From Clostridiales bacterium (lineage in GTDB: Bacteria > Bacillota > Clostridia > Christensenellales > Pumilibacteraceae): a stretch of DNA of 60,339 nucleotides. The notes under the pieces are model-generated. The model saw nothing but the letters and a program-made list of their open reading frames with translations, was not told the origin of the DNA and made no database searches. The position numbers and the translations under genes are program-made. Positions 17,649 to 29,430 of this stretch are shown piece by piece (positions within the stretch are counted from its first letter, which is position 1; every line of letters begins with the position of its first letter). Location of the stretch: the NCBI GenBank assembly GCA_031286385.1, contig JAITUJ010000064.1:1-60339 (forward strand), read 5' to 3'.

Positions 17649-20069
17649 TCAATTTAACTCCACTATTGTTACGCCAACATCTCCCTCATTTAAAAAACCA
17701 TATCTAAAAGACTTGACTTGTCTGTTCTGTTTTAAGTACTGATGTACTCCTCTACCCAAAACACCACTCCCCTTTCCGTGTACAATTTTTACATATCTTT
17801 GATTGTTGAAAATACATTGTGAAAAAAAACTTTGTATAGCAACTTTACTCTCATCTACTGTGCAACCAATCAACATTAACTCAACTTGTTGTTGAGCTAT
17901 TTGTGTATCCCTTTTAGCTACCTGACTATTGGATTCTTTTTTGTTCTCTTTACGTTTTACGTTTTTATCATCAATAAGCTGCAAATTCGTTATGTCGCAA
18001 TTGATAGTAGAAGTTCCAAAGGAAACTAAAATTTTATTTTTGCGTTTTATTTCTTTTACTGTACCCACAGTATTTAAGTCTGTCACCAAAACTTGGTCAC
18101 CTTCTTTTATTTGACTGACTGTCAAATCAGATTTTTTTGACGGTTTTGCCAATAAACTGTCCACTCTGCTGTTTAGTTTTCTAGCTTCAAACAACGCTTT
18201 TTCGTCAGAAATATCTTTAATTTGATTCAATTGTTGTATGACAAGCTTTATTTGATGCTTACAATCTTGTACAAGTTGTTCTTTTATGCTGTCAGCTTTT
18301 GAAACGATCTGTTCATTCTTTTTTGTCCAAACTTGTTTTTGTCTCTCAATTTCCACTAGTTTGCTGTCTATTTGAGAATTTTTTATTTCAATCTCCTGCA
18401 ACTGTCTATCCATACTAGCTGCCTTGACATGCATATTAGACAAAAGTTGATTAAACTTGATACTTTCTTGTGATAAGTTTTTAAAAGCATCTTGTATTAC
18501 CTGTTGGGGCAAACCTAGCCTACTTGCAATATTCAATGCAAAACTAGTTCCCGGTAAATCCATTGCTAGACGATATGTCGGCTTTAATGTACTTTGATCA
18601 AACTCAAAAGATGCATTTGAGATACTTTGATTTGCAGTTGCATATTCTTTTAACTGGTTAAAGTGAGTAGTGATTACCGTTGTACACTGTAAATTGTTTA
18701 TATACTTTATTATACCTAGAGCCAAAGCTGCCCCTTCTTGCGGGTCTGTGCCTGTTCCCAACTCATCAAGCAATACAAGAGATTTGTTGCTAGCACTTTG
18801 CAAAATAAATTTGACTTTTTTTATATAGGCAGAAAAACTAGACAATGATTGCTCAATGCTCTGTCCATCTCCTATAATACAAAAAACATAATCAAAAATA
18901 CTTATTGTACTTTCTTTTTCGCAAGGCAAAAAGATACCACAACTTGACATTAAACTAAAAAGTCCCAAAAGCTTTAATGCCACGGTTTTACCACCAGTAT
19001 TAGGTCCTGATATCAACAGTATAGAAGTTTTACCGCCTACTTTTATATCTATTGGCACAACGGTCTTGCTATCCAAAAGAGGATGCCTCGCCTTTTGCAA
19101 CTCAATAATGCCAAAAGTATTCAAATTTGGTCTGGTTGAGTTTGTATCCATTGCATATTGTGCTTTTGCAAAAACGCAATCTAACTGTACACAAGCACCA
19201 AATGCTCGTTCTATTTGCTTGACATCTTTTGCTACCAATCGAGAAAGTTGTCTAAGGATAAAGTCAATCTCTATGCCTTCTTGTACTTTTAGCTGTATCA
19301 ATGCATTATTTTCTTTTACTATCTCATAAGGCTCAATAAATACAGTAGATAGAGAATCTGACTGGTCATGTAAAAGTCCTTGTACACTTGTCTTAAACTC
19401 CGCTTTTATTGGAAGTACAAACCTGTCGTTGCGAATAGTCACTATACTGTCTTGTAGATATTTAGCACAAGACCCATTCATCAATCTTTGAAGTTTTTGT
19501 AACAGCTCATTTTTGACATATTTAAGCTCGCTTCTAATTTTTTGCAACTTGTCGCTTGCGCTGTCTTTCAACTGTTGTCCATCCAATGCAGATAAGATGT
19601 GTTCTTTTAATTCTGTCAGGTCTTCAACATGGGTAAATATGCCCTGCAAGTTTTTTATACTTTCTAAAGACTCGATTGTCTTACTTGCACTATTTGCCAC
19701 TGACAGCACTTGTGCAACTTCTATCAACTCACTCACACAAGCGACACTGCCCAATGAACATTTTTGCAAATATGCCTTAATGTCTTCAAATTTTTTTAAT
19801 GGATGCAGATTTAATTGCAATACAAATATTGCTTCACTGACAGCATCCAACTGCTGTTTAACTTGCTCAATATCCGTGCAAGGCTGCAAGTTTAAAACAA
19901 GTTTCTGACCGGGTTGGGAAACACAACGCAAAGCAACCTGTTGCAACAAAGTTTCAAACTGCAAAATCTCAAATGAACTATGCTCACAGTAAACATTAGA
20001 ATTTGCGTCTTTAAATTCAATTTTTGACGGAAAATTGGACTCAATTTTCCCATTATCTAAGCTTAGCAT
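17649..20069 (-). CDS. mutS2: Endonuclease MutS2
   Basis: About 806 residues. It has a MutS core without the mismatch-recognition domain, a Walker A of the form SGPNTGGKTVALK (about residues 355-367), LLDELGTGTDPQEG as Walker B, a coiled-coil clamp (about 520-630) and a C-terminal Smr nuclease domain with HGKGSGVLGRGV. MutS2 is linked to recombination control and to rescue of collided ribosomes. In the Smr domain the usual LDLRG element reads LMLIG, so nuclease activity may be altered. The start overlaps the end of pheT; a TTG three bases earlier precedes the ATG. Confidence 0.94.
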   Translation of the reverse strand: MLSLDNGKIESNFPSKIEFKDANSNVYCEHSSFEILQFETLLQQVALRCVSQPGQKLVLNLQPCTDIEQVKQQLDAVSEAIFVLQLNLHPLKKFEDIKAYLQKCSLGSVACVSELIEVAQVLSVANSASKTIESLESIKNLQGIFTHVEDLTELKEHILSALDGQQLKDSASDKLQKIRSELKYVKNELLQKLQRLMNGSCAKYLQDSIVTIRNDRFVLPIKAEFKTSVQGLLHDQSDSLSTVFIEPYEIVKENNALIQLKVQEGIEIDFILRQLSRLVAKDVKQIERAFGACVQLDCVFAKAQYAMDTNSTRPNLNTFGIIELQKARHPLLDSKTVVPIDIKVGGKTSILLISGPNTGGKTVALKLLGLFSLMSSCGIFLPCEKESTISIFDYVFCIIGDGQSIEQSLSSFSAYIKKVKFILQSASNKSLVLLDELGTGTDPQEGAALALGIIKYINNLQCTTVITTHFNQLKEYATANQSISNASFEFDQSTLKPTYRLAMDLPGTSFALNIASRLGLPQQVIQDAFKNLSQESIKFNQLLSNMHVKAASMDRQLQEIEIKNSQIDSKLVEIERQKQVWTKKNEQIVSKADSIKEQLVQDCKHQIKLVIQQLNQIKDISDEKALFEARKLNSRVDSLLAKPSKKSDLTVSQIKEGDQVLVTDLNTVGTVKEIKRKNKILVSFGTSTINCDITNLQLIDDKNVKRKENKKESNSQVAKRDTQIAQQQVELMLIGCTVDESKVAIQSFFSQCIFNNQRYVKIVHGKGSGVLGRGVHQYLKQNRQVKSFRYGFLNEGDVGVTIVELN

Positions 20070-22383
20070 CAAAGTTTTCTTGCAAGGTCAACAAGACATT
20101 GTTCATAGTATTTGCAATTTCTTTATCTGTAAGAGTCTTATCAGCTTTTAACTCAAATTTAAGGGACACACTCTTACACTCACTTGGTACCTGCTCTCCT
20201 TTGTAAATGTCTAAAAGTGTTATTTTTGTGGGAAATTCGCAAGTTCGCAAAGCTAAATGCACAATGTCTCCAACTGCAATTGAGTTTTTTACTATAATGC
20301 TCAAATCTCTTTCCACAGTGGGATATTTTGAAATTGGCACAAATTGAATGTCCTTTCTTATAGAAAATAAAATATCATCTACAAAAATTTCTGCCAATAC
20401 TACTTTTTTATCAATGTCAAAGTTATCTAAAATAAGAGGATGTATTTGCCCTACTGTGCCATAGAACTGGTCGTTGAGAGCTATATCAACACTTGAATAC
20501 GGATTGAAGTATGGAACAATGCTGGCAGAAAAATCACAGCGTTCAAAACCTAACAGCGACATACAGAGTGCTTTTATCTCAAAAAAATCTCTATCTGTTG
20601 CGGCTATACAAAGCATGTTTCTTTCTATATAATTATTTTCTGTGTCCTTTGTATAAGTCTTAGCAAACTCAAATAGAGCTAAATTTTTGTTTTTCCTATT
20701 TAGATTTGTTTTGATGGTGTTGAGCATACTCAAAGCAAGTTGGTCACGCAGACTGTCCTGCTGCATATTTAAAGGATTTTTAATTTTTACAGTACTGTCC
20801 TTAATGCCCATTTTTTTAAAACATGAACTGTCCACAAAACTGTATGTTATCGTTTCAAAAAAACCGTGAGCTATCAAAATATTGCTCAACCTTACTCTAT
20901 TTTCATAATAGCTACCCTGTTGCCCAATACATTTAGTTACAAAATTACTGTGCTTACTGTCCAGTTTATCGTATCCATAAAATCTAATAATTTCCTCACT
21001 CAAATCAGTAAAATTTTCTATATCCACTCTCCACTGCGGAACTTCAACTTTTATTGACTGCTTATTGACTGTCACCAAAAAACCTAGACTTGTCAAAATT
21101 TTTACCATTTGTTTTTGTGGTATCTTTATGCCTATCAAACTGTTTATCTCACTGTCAGAGGTGACAATACTAATTTTTTTGGGCTTTTGTTTAAAGCGGT
21201 CTACATTGCCTATTTTGCAAATACTACCCATTTTAAATTTATCTATCAGATGTAAAGCTCGCTTCAATCCAAATTCTACACTAAAAAAACTTACCCCCTT
21301 TTCAAATCTACTACTGCTATCCGTTCTCAATCCCAAATTTTTGCCGCACCTTCTTATGTGACTCCTAGAAAAAGTTGCAGCCTCTAAAAATACATTTTGT
21401 GTGTCTTTTTGCGTTGCACCTTCTTTGCACCCTATAATGCCTGCTATTGCCAAAACTTTTGAAGGAGTACCCACAACTACTGTACTGTCATCAATGCAAT
21501 AATTCTTATCATTTAGTGCCAAAACTTGCTGTTCTTTGTGACCACAACTGACAGATATACCATCCTTGACAGATGAAAGGTCAAAAGAATGTAACGGCTG
21601 ACCTGTCTCTATCAGTACATAGTTTGTAATGTCGACTATACTATTGTAAACATTAACACCCAATTTTTTTAGCCTGTGAGCTATCATGCGTGGGACAGTG
21701 TTCTTTTCTACTTTTATGACTTGCCCCATATATCTGTTGCATACAGAGAAATCTACATTTATTGATGGGGTTATTAGAGTTGTACTTGTTGTCTTGTAGT
21801 CTAAACTAGGCACTTTCACTGTCTTGTTATACAGAGCAGCAATCTCCCTTGCCATACCAAATACACTTTGACAATCTGACCTATTTGCAGGCACTGCAAT
21901 GTCTAAAATGTAATCATCAAGACCCAAAACTAAACTTATAGGAGTTCCCAATGCAAAGGCAAACTTGTCATTTCCTAAAATAAAAATACCATCTTCAACA
22001 GAGTCAGACAGCCCTAGTTCATCTTTTGAGCACAACATACCTTGACTCTCTACGCCCCTAAGCTCTCCACACTTAATGACTTTTCCATTGGGCAACACTG
22101 CTTTGTCCAGTGCCACGGGTATAAAGTCATGTACAGAGACATTGGTAGCTCCCGTGATAATTTTCAATTTTTTATCACCGACATCAATATCACACACAAC
22201 AAGTCTGTCAGCATTTGGATGTTTATGAATTCCACAAATTTTGCCCAAAACAACATTGGTAATTGCACCAGCATTGATTATATCTTCTACTTCAAAACCT
22301 ATATTTGCTAGTTTTTTTGACAGAACAGTCACATCATCACTAACTTTTACAAAATCATTTAACCACGACATCAATAACTTCAT
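20053..22383 (-). CDS. pheT: Phenylalanyl-tRNA synthetase beta subunit
   Basis: A 776-residue beta chain of the class II heterotetramer. It has an N-terminal tRNA-binding (EMAP-like) domain (about 40-150), B3/B4 editing region, B5 DNA-binding-like domain and a C-terminal anticodon-binding FDX-ACB domain beginning near ISKYPTVERDLSIIV (about residue 682). The start is supported by TTAGGAG seven bases upstream. It lies 76 bases after pheS, with a small tandem repeat in the gap, and overlaps mutS2. Confidence 0.96.
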   Translation of the reverse strand: MKLLMSWLNDFVKVSDDVTVLSKKLANIGFEVEDIINAGAITNVVLGKICGIHKHPNADRLVVCDIDVGDKKLKIITGATNVSVHDFIPVALDKAVLPNGKVIKCGELRGVESQGMLCSKDELGLSDSVEDGIFILGNDKFAFALGTPISLVLGLDDYILDIAVPANRSDCQSVFGMAREIAALYNKTVKVPSLDYKTTSTTLITPSINVDFSVCNRYMGQVIKVEKNTVPRMIAHRLKKLGVNVYNSIVDITNYVLIETGQPLHSFDLSSVKDGISVSCGHKEQQVLALNDKNYCIDDSTVVVGTPSKVLAIAGIIGCKEGATQKDTQNVFLEAATFSRSHIRRCGKNLGLRTDSSSRFEKGVSFFSVEFGLKRALHLIDKFKMGSICKIGNVDRFKQKPKKISIVTSDSEINSLIGIKIPQKQMVKILTSLGFLVTVNKQSIKVEVPQWRVDIENFTDLSEEIIRFYGYDKLDSKHSNFVTKCIGQQGSYYENRVRLSNILIAHGFFETITYSFVDSSCFKKMGIKDSTVKIKNPLNMQQDSLRDQLALSMLNTIKTNLNRKNKNLALFEFAKTYTKDTENNYIERNMLCIAATDRDFFEIKALCMSLLGFERCDFSASIVPYFNPYSSVDIALNDQFYGTVGQIHPLILDNFDIDKKVVLAEIFVDDILFSIRKDIQFVPISKYPTVERDLSIIVKNSIAVGDIVHLALRTCEFPTKITLLDIYKGEQVPSECKSVSLKFELKADKTLTDKEIANTMNNVLLTLQENFDAKLR

Positions 22384-22404
22384 TTAATATCTCCTAAAAA
22401 CTAT

Positions 22405-22437
22405 TGCGTTTAACGACTAAATGCGTTTACGACTAAA
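22405..22437. repeat. Imperfect tandem repeat between pheS and pheT
   Basis: Two adjacent copies of TGCGTTTAACGACTAAA and TGCGTTT-ACGACTAAA, differing by one deleted base. Probably a slippage duplication; no function is evident. Confidence 0.7.
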
Positions 22438-22459
22438 ATTGAATCATACTATCAAACAA

Positions 22460-23485
22460 CTAAACACAATTTACAAACTGTGACAAAAATCTTATATCAT
22501 TTTCAAACAATATTCTCATGTCATCTATTCCATTTACAATATCCGTTATGCGTTCAACACCTATTCCAAATGCAAAACCTGTGTAAACTTTACTAGAAAT
22601 TCCACAGTTTTCCAAAACTTTTTTATTTACCATACCTGCACCCAAGATTTCTATCCAACCGGTTCCTTTGCAAACTTTACACCCATCATTGCATTTGCAT
22701 TGTGCATCCACTTCTACAGACGGTTCTGTAAAAGGAAAATAAGAAGGTCTAAATCTTATACTGGTAGTTTGACCAAAAATGTGCTTTGCAAAATTTTCTA
22801 AAACAAATTTTAAATCACACATTGACAAATTTTTGTCAATTACAAGTCCTTCTATTTGGTGAAACTGTGGCGAATGTGTAGCATCAGGTTGGTCAGCTCT
22901 GTAAACTTTACCAGGAGATAAAATACTAAAAGGCGGTTTAACCGACTGCATTGCACGAACTTGACCATTTGATGTGTGTGAACGAAGCAAGTGCGTGTCG
23001 TCAATAAAAAAAGTATCCTGCATATCTCTTGCGGGGTGGTCTGCAACCACATTTAATGCTTCAAAATTATAGTACTCCGTATCTATCTCCGGACTGTGGT
23101 ACACTGTAAACCCAAGTTTAACAAAAAACTGCACAATGCGATTTGACATCAATGTGACAGGGTGACTTGCGCCTACTTGTTTTAGTGGTCTTTCGATAGA
23201 AAGGTCCAATTTTTCTGCTTGCAAAGACTGGTTGATTTCTTTTAGTTTTAGCTGTGTCTGTTTTGTGTCAAATGCGTTTTCCAGCATGACTTTGGCATCA
23301 TTGACAACCTTACCCAAATTGGCTCTCTGCTCGCCACTAAACTCTCTCAATCCTTTAAGCAAGTTTGTAATACTTCCACTCTTGCCTAAAATTGAAACTC
23401 TCAACTCGTATAATTGTGCAGTGCTATCCGTGACGCTGATGTCCACCAAAGCACTTTGCACCAAATTGTTCAAATCTTTTTGCAT
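22460..23485 (-). CDS. pheS: Phenylalanyl-tRNA synthetase alpha subunit
   Basis: A 341-residue catalytic subunit with an N-terminal coiled coil (about residues 1-85) and class II motifs: motif 2 around LLRSHTSNGQVRAM and YRADQPDATHSPQFHQ, and motif 3 at FAFGIGVERI. The Cys-rich insert CKCNDGCKVCKGTGW is common in PheS. A -10 TATAAT (23492-23497) lies six bases before the ATG with no ribosome site, so it looks leaderless; the -35 is weak. There is no T-box. Confidence 0.97.
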   Translation of the reverse strand: MQKDLNNLVQSALVDISVTDSTAQLYELRVSILGKSGSITNLLKGLREFSGEQRANLGKVVNDAKVMLENAFDTKQTQLKLKEINQSLQAEKLDLSIERPLKQVGASHPVTLMSNRIVQFFVKLGFTVYHSPEIDTEYYNFEALNVVADHPARDMQDTFFIDDTHLLRSHTSNGQVRAMQSVKPPFSILSPGKVYRADQPDATHSPQFHQIEGLVIDKNLSMCDLKFVLENFAKHIFGQTTSIRFRPSYFPFTEPSVEVDAQCKCNDGCKVCKGTGWIEILGAGMVNKKVLENCGISSKVYTGFAFGIGVERITDIVNGIDDMRILFENDIRFLSQFVNCV

Positions 23486-23491
23486 ACGAAT

Positions 23492-23497
23492 ATTATA
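23492..23497 (-). promoter_or_regulatory. pheS -10 box
   Basis: TATAAT on the minus strand, six bases from the ATG. A TTTTAG at the -35 position is a poor match, so only the -10 is called. Confidence 0.45.
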
Positions 23498-23558
23498 TCA
23501 CAAAAAAGTTTTAACTAAAAACAAAAACGCATACTTTGAAAAAAAAGTTTTTGTTTTT

Positions 23559-24323
23559 TTAAGTTATCCGTTGGTTTTGCACTGTTAAAATTTTGTGGTT
23601 TAACAACTTAAACAAATGAAATGTACAATATGAACACAAGCAGTAAAAAGTCATATATAACAAAAAAACTACAAACTGAAACATACCAACTCCTACTTTA
23701 CGCTTTATATCATCAATAAAATCAATGGAGAAGCTTAAAAAGTTTGCATAATTTTCTTGCAATATATTGGCAAAAGTGACGATGACTATCAAATTTAACA
23801 TATAAATTCCACCTGCAAATACAATGTCCTTTTTTCTAAAAATGTAGGGCTGTAAAATTAGAATTGCTAAAAAAAACAGTACAATTACATAATGGAAAAT
23901 TACGGTCACCACATCTACATAGTCATACTTTCCCTCTACTATATTTTCCGCTGACCAACCGATAACTGGGTAAGGAGCGACAAACATCACAACCGTAATA
24001 ATAAATCCCAGAACGTATGACATTGCCCAAAATATATTACTCACTTTGCTCCCTTGTTTAAAAAAAACTGCCAAAGGTACAGAAAGTAAAAATATACTAC
24101 ATACATGTAATGGCAAAGACCAAAAGTCATAGCTATCTTTTGTAAATTCTATTGCTTGTTTAATAATCTCCATCAAGACGAAACAACTTGCAAAAATATA
24201 AAAAAGAACAAACCTTGACTTTTTTGACTTGTTTTTATAAAATGATACTATACCTAATGACAGAATTGCCAAAGCTATAAATGCAAAAATAAAAACTATA
24301 AATGTATATTTTGTGTACAGCAA
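23559..24323 (-). CDS. YwaF/TMEM164-family membrane protein
   Basis: A 254-residue protein with about seven hydrophobic helices and the LPLHVCSIFLL motif typical of the YwaF (TIGR02206-type) family, whose role in bacteria is not established. The start is TTG at 24323, chosen for GGAGAGG just upstream. It follows gyrB by 84 bases, which include a perfect inverted repeat, and may be co-transcribed with gyrB. Confidence 0.75.
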   Translation of the reverse strand: MLYTKYTFIVFIFAFIALAILSLGIVSFYKNKSKKSRFVLFYIFASCFVLMEIIKQAIEFTKDSYDFWSLPLHVCSIFLLSVPLAVFFKQGSKVSNIFWAMSYVLGFIITVVMFVAPYPVIGWSAENIVEGKYDYVDVVTVIFHYVIVLFFLAILILQPYIFRKKDIVFAGGIYMLNLIVIVTFANILQENYANFLSFSIDFIDDIKRKVGVGMFQFVVFLLYMTFYCLCSYCTFHLFKLLNHKILTVQNQRIT

Positions 24324-24366
24324 AAACCTCTCCCTTAATCAAGTAAAGCGACTAGTTTAATAAGTA

Positions 24367-24391
24367 CAACTTTGCAAAATTTGCAAAGTTG
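24367..24391. repeat. Perfect inverted repeat between gyrB and ywaF
   Basis: Twelve-base arms CAACTTTGCAAA and TTTGCAAAGTTG around a single base. No T-run follows on either strand, so it is not a standard terminator. It could be a protein-binding site or an RNA processing hairpin. Confidence 0.6.
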
Positions 24392-24406
24392 AATCCAGCA
24401 CAAAAA

Positions 24407-26352
<1,946 letters not shown>

Positions 26353-26370
26353 ACTATTTTTGCAATTATA

Positions 26371-26391
26371 TGTTTATTTGACAAATAAACA
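26371..26391. repeat. Inverted repeat upstream of gyrB promoter
   Basis: TGTTTATTT-GAC-AAATAAACA: nine-base perfect arms, 18 bases upstream of the gyrB -35. It could be an operator or chance; it has no T-tail that would make it a good terminator. Confidence 0.45.
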
Positions 26392-26438
26392 ATACCCTAT
26401 TTATACAACCTTGTTCATTGCTAAGCCGAGTTTTTAAT

Positions 26439-26478
26439 AAAAAACTATCTGCCTTTTATTTTAAAAAGCAGATAGTTT
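26439..26478 (-). terminator. Intrinsic terminator after argS
   Basis: Minus strand stem AAACTATCTGC / GCAGATAGTTT with further pairing inside (TTTTT with AAAA), ending in a run of six T. It lies 12 bases past the argS stop and insulates gyrB. Confidence 0.85.
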
Positions 26479-26489
26479 AAGCAACATAT

Positions 26490-28178
26490 TCACATCTCTA
26501 TTGGAGCTTTTAACAAAAGCAATTCAAGTCCCTTGTTTAGAGCATTTTTTGTCAAATTTATAATCCTTAAACGAGAATTTGCTAAGTCACTCTGCTCCCC
26601 CACTATGCGGTTGGATAAATAAAATCTATTAAAATTTTGAGCAATATCCAGCAAAAGTCTAGAAAGTATACTAGGTTCATATTTTTCACAAGCTAGCTTT
26701 ACTGTGTCATTAAATCGCGCTATAAGTTTAACAAGTTCAAAAGTATCACTGTCCACATCTTTAAATTTAAAGTTTTTAATATCCAATTTTTTTATTCCGG
26801 CTTGGTCTGCTTTTCTGATAATACTACAACACCTTGCATGAGTATACATCAAATACGGTGCAGTTTCACCTTCAAATTCCAAAGCTTTATCAATGTCAAA
26901 TATGATATCTTTAATTCTTCCGTTTGACAATGCACCAAACACTATTGCACCTACACCTACACTTTGAGCGACTGTTTCCTTTTCAGTCAAATTAGGATTT
27001 TTTTGCTCAATTGTATGCAAAGCTTTTTGTACAGCTTCGTCAAGCACTTTGGATAAATACATTACATTGCCTTTGCGTGTAGACAAACTACCTCCATCTT
27101 TTAAGCTGACCATACCAAATTGAACATGCACACAGTCGTCAACCCAATCCCTACCCATCAATTTTAGCGTGGAAAAAACTTGACTAAAATGCAAATTTTG
27201 TTGATAGGCAACTACATAGAGATTTTTGTAAAAATTGTATGTTTTTTTACGGTAAATAGCTGTAGCCAAATCTCTAGTCGCATACAGCGAAGCGCCGTCT
27301 GACCGCAATACAAGTAAGGGTGGTCTATTTTCTCCCACTTCCACTACCATTGCACCATCACTTTGTACCAGCAAATTTTTTTGCTTTAATTCATCTACTA
27401 CAGGCTGAATTTTGTCATTATAAAAACTTTCACCATTATAACTGTCAAACACTACTCCCAACTTGTCATAAGTTTTTTGCACTTCTTTTAAAGTTATTTG
27501 TTTAAACATATCAAATAACTGCAAAGCCTCCTTGTCACCCTGCTCTAGCTTTAAAAAGTAAACTCTTGCCCTTTCATCAAGTGTCTTATCTTTTTCTGCT
27601 TCTGCGTGAAATCTAACATACAAATCCAAAAGACTGCTTATTCCTCGCTTATCTAAGTCGTCATCATCTCCCCACATCTCATACGCACACAGTAATTTGC
27701 CAAACTGTGTACCCCAATCCCCCAAGTGATTGATTCCCACAACTTTAAAGCCCAAATAAGTAAACATACGATACAAAGAACCACCAATGACAGTAGATGA
27801 CAAGTGTCCTATATGAAAAGGTTTTGCAATATTTATACTACTATAATCTATACAGATGGTCTTACCAGCACCAAATTTTAAGTTATCAAAACTCACAGTG
27901 TTGACAGCTGATTCTACAAACTTATCTCTATCTAAGAAAAAGTTTAAATAGCCACTTTGAGCCTGCACCTTATTTATCGCTTTATCTTTGAATTTTGTAG
28001 CTAGCTCACTTGCAATCACATTTGGAGCCTTTTTTAATTCCTTTGATAACTTAAAACAAGGGAAAGCAAAATCTCCCATTTTGCTGTCAGATGGTATCTC
28101 TACATTACCCTCTACTAAATGAGCATTCATTGAAGCATTTTTTATTATAAGTTTTTCTATATATTTTTTATCTATCAT
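26490..28178 (-). CDS. argS: Arginyl-tRNA synthetase
   Basis: A 562-residue class I synthetase. The N-terminal Add-1 domain (about 1-85) is followed by the HIGH region SINIAKPFHIGHLSST (about residues 113-128), a KMSKS-like loop reading SLSTRKGN, and a C-terminal DALR anticodon-binding domain (YTHARCCSII onward). The ATG has no ribosome site, and a TATAAA box is eight bases upstream. A terminator follows. No T-box. Confidence 0.97.
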   Translation of the reverse strand: MIDKKYIEKLIIKNASMNAHLVEGNVEIPSDSKMGDFAFPCFKLSKELKKAPNVIASELATKFKDKAINKVQAQSGYLNFFLDRDKFVESAVNTVSFDNLKFGAGKTICIDYSSINIAKPFHIGHLSSTVIGGSLYRMFTYLGFKVVGINHLGDWGTQFGKLLCAYEMWGDDDDLDKRGISSLLDLYVRFHAEAEKDKTLDERARVYFLKLEQGDKEALQLFDMFKQITLKEVQKTYDKLGVVFDSYNGESFYNDKIQPVVDELKQKNLLVQSDGAMVVEVGENRPPLLVLRSDGASLYATRDLATAIYRKKTYNFYKNLYVVAYQQNLHFSQVFSTLKLMGRDWVDDCVHVQFGMVSLKDGGSLSTRKGNVMYLSKVLDEAVQKALHTIEQKNPNLTEKETVAQSVGVGAIVFGALSNGRIKDIIFDIDKALEFEGETAPYLMYTHARCCSIIRKADQAGIKKLDIKNFKFKDVDSDTFELVKLIARFNDTVKLACEKYEPSILSRLLLDIAQNFNRFYLSNRIVGEQSDLANSRLRIINLTKNALNKGLELLLLKAPIEM

Positions 28179-28186
28179 TTTTTTAT

Positions 28187-28214
28187 TTTATATTTGCAAA
28201 TGCAAATTGGTCAA
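28187..28214 (-). promoter_or_regulatory. argS promoter (probably leaderless)
   Basis: Minus strand -35 TTGACC (28209-28214), 16-base spacer, -10 TATAAA (28187-28192), eight bases to the ATG. Confidence 0.55.
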
Positions 28215-28254
28215 TATATTTCACTAGACTTGGCTTAATTTTTCAAGTTTAACT

Positions 28255-29352
28255 TCAAACATTAAATCTAAACAGCATTACATCTCCATCTTTCACGACA
28301 TAGTCTTTACCTTCTGACCTGTACTTGCCATTATTTTTGCAAGAAACAATACTGCCATATAAACACAAATCATCATAGGATACAACTTCTGCTCTAATAA
28401 AGCCTCTCTCAAAGTCAGAGTGTATTTCGCCTGCTGCTTGCGGTGCTTTTGTCCCTTTTTTTATGGTCCAAGAATGAACTTCTTTTTCTCCCGCTGTCAA
28501 AAAACTTATAAGACCCAAAGTTTTATAACCGCACTTGACTATTCTACTCAATCCACTTTCTCCTAAACCCAATTCCGCTATAAAAGATTGTCTTTCTTGT
28601 TTAGGCAACTGTGCTATCTCATATTCTAATTTAGCACTTATTGATGCCGTTTCTGCTCCCTTAATTTTTGCATACTCGGCGACAGAGGATACAAAACTGT
28701 TTTGATGAAGGTCTTTTTCAAACTCTGCAACGTTACAGCAGTAAATTACAGGCTTTGCTGTAATGAAAAAAAAGCTTTTCAAAATTGCCTTTTTAGCTTC
28801 ATCAAAATTCTTAGCAACTTCCATGCAAAAGTGACCACTGTTTAGTCCACTTAACAATTCTTGCAAAACGTCGCATTCAAGTGCACTATTTTTATCTCCA
28901 CCCTTACAAGCCTTTTGTGCTTTATCCAACCTTTTGTTGGCACTTTCTATATCTGCCAATATGAGCTCAGTATTGATAGTTTCTATATCTCTCACTGGGT
29001 CTACTGTACTGTCTATGTGAGTAATATTACTGTCATCAAAACACCGCACGACATGAAGCATGGCATCTACTTCTCTTATATTTGCCAAAAATTTATTGCC
29101 CAATCCCTCACCTTTGCTAGCACCTTTCACCAGTCCTGCAATATCAACAAATTCCAAAAGGCTAGGTATCACTTTCTTTGTGCTGTACATTTTAGCCAAA
29201 GTATCCAATCTCTCATCAGCGACTGGCACACTCCCTACATTGGGTTCAATGGTACAAAAAGGATAATTTGCACACTCTGCTGTACATTCAGTTATTGCAT
29301 TAAACAGAGTACTTTTGCCAACATTGGGCAAACCTATAATCCCTAACTTCAT
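28255..29352 (-). CDS. ychF: Ribosome-binding ATPase YchF
   Basis: A 365-residue Obg-like P-loop ATPase. G1 is GLPNVGKSTLFNA (about residues 6-18), G3 is in FVDIAGLVKGASKGEG, then a coiled coil, and a C-terminal TGS domain beginning near HSWTIKKGTKAPQAAG. YchF binds ribosomes and hydrolyses ATP rather than GTP. Full length. A TAGAAT nine bases before the ATG and no ribosome site hint at a leaderless message, but no good -35 is seen. Confidence 0.96.
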   Translation of the reverse strand: MKLGIIGLPNVGKSTLFNAITECTAECANYPFCTIEPNVGSVPVADERLDTLAKMYSTKKVIPSLLEFVDIAGLVKGASKGEGLGNKFLANIREVDAMLHVVRCFDDSNITHIDSTVDPVRDIETINTELILADIESANKRLDKAQKACKGGDKNSALECDVLQELLSGLNSGHFCMEVAKNFDEAKKAILKSFFFITAKPVIYCCNVAEFEKDLHQNSFVSSVAEYAKIKGAETASISAKLEYEIAQLPKQERQSFIAELGLGESGLSRIVKCGYKTLGLISFLTAGEKEVHSWTIKKGTKAPQAAGEIHSDFERGFIRAEVVSYDDLCLYGSIVSCKNNGKYRSEGKDYVVKDGDVMLFRFNV

Positions 29353-29430
29353 GGTAGAATTATTCTATAAATTTGCTTAAATAGCAAGTGTTTTTATAAT
29401 TTCAGTCAAACTAACTAGACATTTTTGATA

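Noticed and set aside
17649-20069. mutS1-type mismatch repair gene
   Set aside because: The C-terminal Smr domain and lack of an N-terminal mismatch-recognition domain identify MutS2.
26436-26478. Hairpin upstream of gyrB as a gyrB leader element
   Set aside because: It points the T-tail away from the argS stop and lies upstream of the gyrB promoter, so it is the argS terminator.
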